Part shown: positions 7,055 to 10,000 of the stretch, in pieces | Layout of the letters: every line of letters starts with the position of its first letter | Numbering within the stretch: position 1 is the first letter of the stretch | Source: Botryococcus braunii | Taxonomy: Eukaryota; Chlorophyta; Trebouxiophyceae | Length of the DNA stretch: 10,000 nt | Assembly: GCA_002005505.1 (NCBI GenBank) | Contig: MVGU01001670.1 | Coordinates: forward strand, 1 to 10,000 | Direction of reading: 5' to 3' | Translations under genes and position numbers: made by a program | Notes under the pieces: model-generated | The model's database searches: none | Told to the model about the DNA's origin: nothing | The model's input: the letters and a program-made list of their open reading frames with translations, nothing else

Positions 7055-7258
7055 CCTGTGCAACGAGTGCTCAACACCCGCATGCATGCGCAGATTCAAG
7101 AAGGTATGCATCCCTTCTGTGCATCCCATGTGTGCGGACTGGTAGACATTCACTAAGTATATACCTATAGGCTTTAGCCTACATACCTCTAGGCTACTGA
7201 ACATTGGCATTAGTACATATACAGATATACTATATACCAAGCAATTGCAACCAATTGG
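7055..7258. other. Non-coding spacer
   Basis: No gene seen. It holds a small TAGGCT-TT-AGCCTA hairpin near 7167-7182 and AT-rich TATATAC words. Confidence 0.45.
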
Positions 7259-7440
7259 TTAAGGTCCCATATCTTTGACCTTAAGAAAGCCACTCAGATC
7301 CTCGTATCTCCGAAACCGAGCCAAACCTTGCTAAATTCTCCTAACCTAGGAACCTAGAGCTCTTGCGAGAGGTTTCTGAGGTACGTACCGTATACGAGGT
7401 ACTACATGGCTTTCTTTAGATCTTTAACATGGGACCTTAA
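7259..7440. mobile_element. TTAA-bounded foldback element, MITE-like
   Basis: A 182-bp near-palindrome. The ends are a perfect 12-bp inverted repeat (TTAAGGTCCCAT at 7259-7270 with its complement at 7429-7440). Further arms pair with the same internal spacing: 7283-7292 with 7407-7416, and 7300-7307 with 7392-7399; then 7323-7328 with 7370-7375. A CTAGG-AA-CCTAG stem (7346-7357) sits near the exact centre. Complementarity stops at the outer TTAA, within one base. TTAA is the known target duplication of piggyBac and Kolobok transposons, so this is best read as a non-coding transposon derivative of about 174 bp flanked by duplicated TTAA. No transposase is encoded. A hairpin RNA precursor is the alternative. 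Confidence 0.7.
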
Positions 7441-7545
7441 CGTCGTCATTCCTGCAGAGGAACCACGAAGCCGACCCAATGGAGCCTCCACAACTGTTAC
7501 ATTGCAATGTAGTATGCTTCAATGCCTGACTTGGCGACCAGCAGA

Positions 7546-7577
7546 GTTTATTCACCCATTATTGGGTGACAATAAAC
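7546..7577. repeat. Hairpin, 13-bp stem with TTAT loop
   Basis: GTTTATT (7546-7552) pairs with AATAAAC (7571-7577), and CACCCA (7553-7558) pairs with TGGGTG (7563-7568), leaving a two-base AC bulge (7569-7570) and a 4-base loop. The right arm includes AATAAA at 7571. Function unknown. Confidence 0.75.
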
Positions 7578-7588
7578 GAAGCCTCATG

Positions 7589-7628
7589 CCGAGGGTGCTC
7601 AAAGGATTAATCTTTTGAACACCCTCGG
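7589..7628. repeat. 40-bp near-perfect palindrome
   Basis: CCGAGGGTG (7589-7597) and CACCCTCGG (7620-7628) pair perfectly. The inner 22 bases continue the symmetry to the centre with one mismatch (7598/7619) and one G-T pair (7604/7613). It lies 11 bases after the hairpin at 7546-7577. Confidence 0.85.
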
Positions 7629-8692
7629 ACTTCTTATATTATATTTTCTGCGTCAGGCTGCATGGTACTATTGTCTTGGACGCACTGCAGTACAGCTGTA
7701 CTTGTGCACATGAGCGCACAGCCGTGGCCGGTTTCGCCAGAACGTGTCTCTATTCACTCCATTGGTAACCGCTGGAGAGAAGAGTATTGTCCAATCGCAA
7801 ACAGGCATAGTGCACCAGTATTGTGAAAAGAAGACTACAAGGGAGGTACACATGTCATCATGAGACATGAGAGACACCACCTCTTTGCTTGATGAACCGG
7901 CTACTCTTGGCTTCCATTAGTCAAGAGCTTTCCATGAGGTGGGCTCGATCGAGATCTTATGATGTACAAAACTTAATGTACAACAAGCTCGGCAGGCCTG
8001 GCCCACGATCTCTTGATCAATAGAGATAATGGACAAGCAATAAAGTGATCGTCCTGGAGGTATCTTATGAATCATGATCAAATCGATTATGTGTGTCGGT
8101 TTTTCAAACAGTACGTACTCCCCAAGAACAAGCACAGTTCGTGGCACGTGCATTCCACGTGTATGAAAACAAAGCATGTCACAAAGTTGGCCTTGATCGT
8201 ACGGGTTGACCATTGCTTGGTGAAGTCTCCAGCGCTCCTCAGAATCTGAAACACCAACGGCCCCCACTTCAGTATGCACGATTCACTGTAAGCAGCTTAA
8301 CCCACTCTCAAGCCGGCCAGTGAGAATGTGAATTCACTACATAACTTTAGGCTTAAATTTAGGTGACGTGCACTGCTTAAGCTTAGGCTGCCAATTAGTA
8401 CGCACTATATACCATATAGGGTTTGTATAGTACAGTTCACGCGTAACGGTGGAAATGTATGAAGTAGCTGCAGGATCAGTACCTCGACAGCTGTGAGTGT
8501 GCACAGAAAGACAAAGGGGTGCGCTTTGACCATGAATTGCACCGAAAAAGCCTGGCAACGCCCTTAAATGTCCTGATGGCACAGGCACTCAACAGAACAA
8601 ACGTGGAAAAATTCATATATCGATGGAATAGCCGATTCCAGAGAAAGGCCTTGGCACTTGCACAATAAGCTGGGATTTATCATGTTGGCAAA
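7629..8692. other. Non-coding stretch, no gene recognised
   Basis: The longest frame, 120 codons on the - strand (7917-8279), lacks any domain I know and overlaps paired arms (TCAAGAG 7921-7927 with CTCTTGA 8010-8016; GTGGGC 7939-7944 with GCCCAC 8001-8006). Two CACGTG words lie near 8143-8160. I see no RNA gene or transposon terminus that I can defend. Confidence 0.5.
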
Positions 8693-8718
8693 CCCCCCCT
8701 TCCCCCCAATTCTCCCCC
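8693..8718 (-). other. Possible G-quadruplex on the - strand
   Basis: C runs of 7, 6 and 5 (8693-8699, 8702-8707, 8714-8718) are separated by 2 and 6 bases. On the - strand these are G5, G6 and G7, and the G7 can supply two tracts of three, so the pattern of four G3 tracts with loops of 1-7 bases is met. Confidence 0.55.
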
Positions 8719-9243
8719 GGCTTCCACAAATGTGCTGTACAATGATAGAAAAGCAGGCAGGGATTTCTGCTTCAGTGCGTTCGCCGTAAGCGTAGCATGC
8801 GAGGGCGGGTACCCTGTGAGGGCTTTGTTTCGATGATTCCTAGTATTCCTAGTAGTCCTCCATCGAATAGATTGATCACGAGCACCACGGTGAGGAGAAT
8901 AATTGGCCAATTATCTCGATGGCACTAGTTAGAGGCACCATATAACCCAGACACAACACAGGTATTTTGCACCGTCGAGATGATGCGTAACTGAGCGAGC
9001 TCGTCATTTGTGATTTGTATCACACGTTTCTCAGATACTGTTGGTTGACTGCCTTGCCCAACCAAGTTGGTTTCGCGATACGCAATTTTCAGATGGAGCA
9101 GATATGCAACCGAGGGTGCAGTAAGTATATCTCTGGGGTGAAGAAATAAAGGATGTACCTACTCGTTTGAATAGACATGAATGTATAAGGACTAGGGTAT
9201 GAACAGATGTATAATCTCTTTCTAATATCTGGAATGCTGGACT
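8719..9243. other. Non-coding stretch, no gene recognised
   Basis: Contains two TCCTAGTA-type words inside a TTCGATG...CATCGAA inverted repeat (8829-8835 with 8861-8867). Nothing else stands out. If the gene at the right edge ends near 9244, this would be its 3' flank, but no AATAAA is seen on the - strand close to that stop. Confidence 0.4.
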
Positions 9244-9403
9244 CTACATATTATACCCTTTGCACTGGCAGTTGTGGCCCTTTCCACTGGCATGCCTTGC
9301 CAAGACCACGCCATCGCCGTGAGCATATTTATATTTGAACACAGTTTCGAGGTCTTTGATGAATACATGTATATATTTGTATATGAACAGTGTCCAGGGT
9401 TCT
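9244..9403 (-). CDS. Possible terminal exon of the right-edge host gene
   Basis: On the - strand a CTTCAG acceptor-like site (AG at 9405-9404) is followed by an open frame from 9403 to a TAG at 9244-9246. The upstream candidate exon ends with two bases of a codon; joining at 9403 completes an Arg codon and enters this frame without a stop. The encoded piece of about 53 residues is Lys/Tyr-rich at first (FIKDLETVFKYKYAHGDG) and ends with CQCKGYNM. The first part is AT-rich simple sequence and may be intronic, the phase match has a one-in-three chance of being accidental, and I see no domain. Treat as a suggestion only. Confidence 0.2.
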
Positions 9404-9447
9404 CTGAAGCATATGTTCACAGTACAAACATACGTCATACGTAACAC

Positions 9448-9448
<1 letters not shown>

Positions 9449-9499
<51 letters not shown>
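9449..9499. repeat. (AC)n microsatellite, 25.5 units
   Basis: A pure 51-base AC run. On the - strand it reads (GT)n and lies about 50 bases after the candidate splice donor at 9548-9547, so it would be intronic. The Cys-Val repeat protein readings across it are artefacts of the repeat. Confidence 0.98.
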
Positions 9500-9503
<4 letters not shown>

Positions 9504-9548
9504 TCAAAACACGTATGTACATAACGTGTATTACATATGTATGCATAC

Positions 9549-10000
9549 CTGCGAATCATGTTGGCAACACAAGGTCCGCTCCAGGCTGAGGAGACCAGGC
9601 CAAGTTGCGCATCCATTCCCAGATCCACATCAGCATGCGTGTGAGCATCAAGCAGCACTTCCTCAACATCCAAAATATTGGCTGGCCTATGCAATGGCTG
9701 TTTTGCCAGGAAAGATGCGACAGACATTGAGGAAGGGCGAGACGTCTGGACACTGATGTTTTCAGACAGTAGGTTGGAGTCAATATCCAGGTCGCAGGAT
9801 AACGCTTGAGCAAGTGCTAGGAAACTGCCAGCCTTCTCATCACTCGCCCCCCTTGCTGTCGTCCCTATTGGGAGAGAGCCCTGCCTTGAAAGCTGCAAGC
9901 TGTTGTGGGGGTCAGAAAAGCTAGTGCTCGAGTGTCTGCCACCTCCCAAAGTCTTGTCCCGGACTGAAAGCCTGGTCTTCTCGTTGATCAGAGTTCTGCC
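9549..10000 (-). CDS. Probable internal exon of a serine-rich host protein, unrecognised
   Basis: The - strand is open from the window edge to a strong splice donor: the coding bases CGCAG are followed by GTATGC (GT at 9548-9547). This gives 150 codons plus two bases (phase 2). There is no start codon context, so the exon is probably internal and the gene enters from the right. The sequence is not repetitive, is rich in Ser and acidic residues, and reads as a regulatory or disordered region: RLSVRDK near the edge, SRQGSLP (fits the R-x-x-S-x-P pattern of 14-3-3 sites, inference only), SFLALAQALSCDLDIDSN, then a segment with HTHADVDLGMDAQ. I see no membrane segment or catalytic motif and cannot name a family. 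Base composition is more GC-rich and even than in the AT-rich flank at 9150-9545, in line with coding. Confidence 0.55.

Noticed and set aside
6636..7240. Frames with poly-Phe or poly-Lys
   Set aside because: Created by reading through the 42-A run; nothing protein-like remains on either side.
7917..8279. 120-codon frame on the - strand
   Set aside because: No recognisable domain and a Cys/Ile/His-rich mix typical of chance frames; it overlaps inverted arms, and a + strand frame of 60 codons covers the same bases. I left it unannotated as a gene.
9110..9128. GCA/GTAAGTAT splice donor on the + strand
   Set aside because: Good donor word but no open coding frame leads into it on the + strand.
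9329..9546. Cys-Val or Thr-His repeat proteins across the AC run
   Set aside because: Direct products of translating (AC)n/(GT)n; the real coding signal stops at the splice donor at 9548.

Overview
The window looks like nuclear DNA from a multicellular eukaryote, most likely an invertebrate animal. The evidence is a Ty1/copia-type LTR retrotransposon, a (AC)n microsatellite, a 42-nt poly(A) run, foldback DNA, and one spliced-looking exon at the right edge. Nothing bacterial is seen: there are no operons or ribosome-binding sites. The species cannot be named from this sequence.

Bases 1 to about 5538 are the 3' five-sixths of one copia element on the + strand; its 5' LTR and the start of gag lie left of the window. 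The order is Gag tail and CCHC zinc knuckle, aspartic protease, GAG-pre-integrase, DD35E integrase, a very long linker, reverse transcriptase, RNase H, polypurine tract and 3' LTR. This order of integrase before reverse transcriptase is diagnostic of copia. The first 1.9 kb is broken by at least five changes of reading frame, while the last 2.9 kb is one uninterrupted frame. The copy as read cannot make a full Gag-Pol. The 3' LTR carries a perfect 148-bp direct repeat separated by 181 bp of unrelated sequence.

Bases 5541 to about 9240 contain no gene I can recognise. They hold small inverted repeats, a poly(A) tract followed by a degenerate 18-bp minisatellite, a 182-bp foldback element bounded by TTAA (probably a non-autonomous DNA transposon), two adjacent hairpins, and C-rich runs that could form a G-quadruplex on the other strand.

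Bases 9549 to 10000 on the - strand are an open, serine-rich stretch ending in a good splice donor. It is probably an internal exon of an unidentified host gene running in from the right. A possible terminal exon in matching phase lies across the AC repeat. I found no convincing new biological system. The best leads are the LTR duplication, the contrast between broken and intact halves of the element, the TTAA foldback and the host exon.
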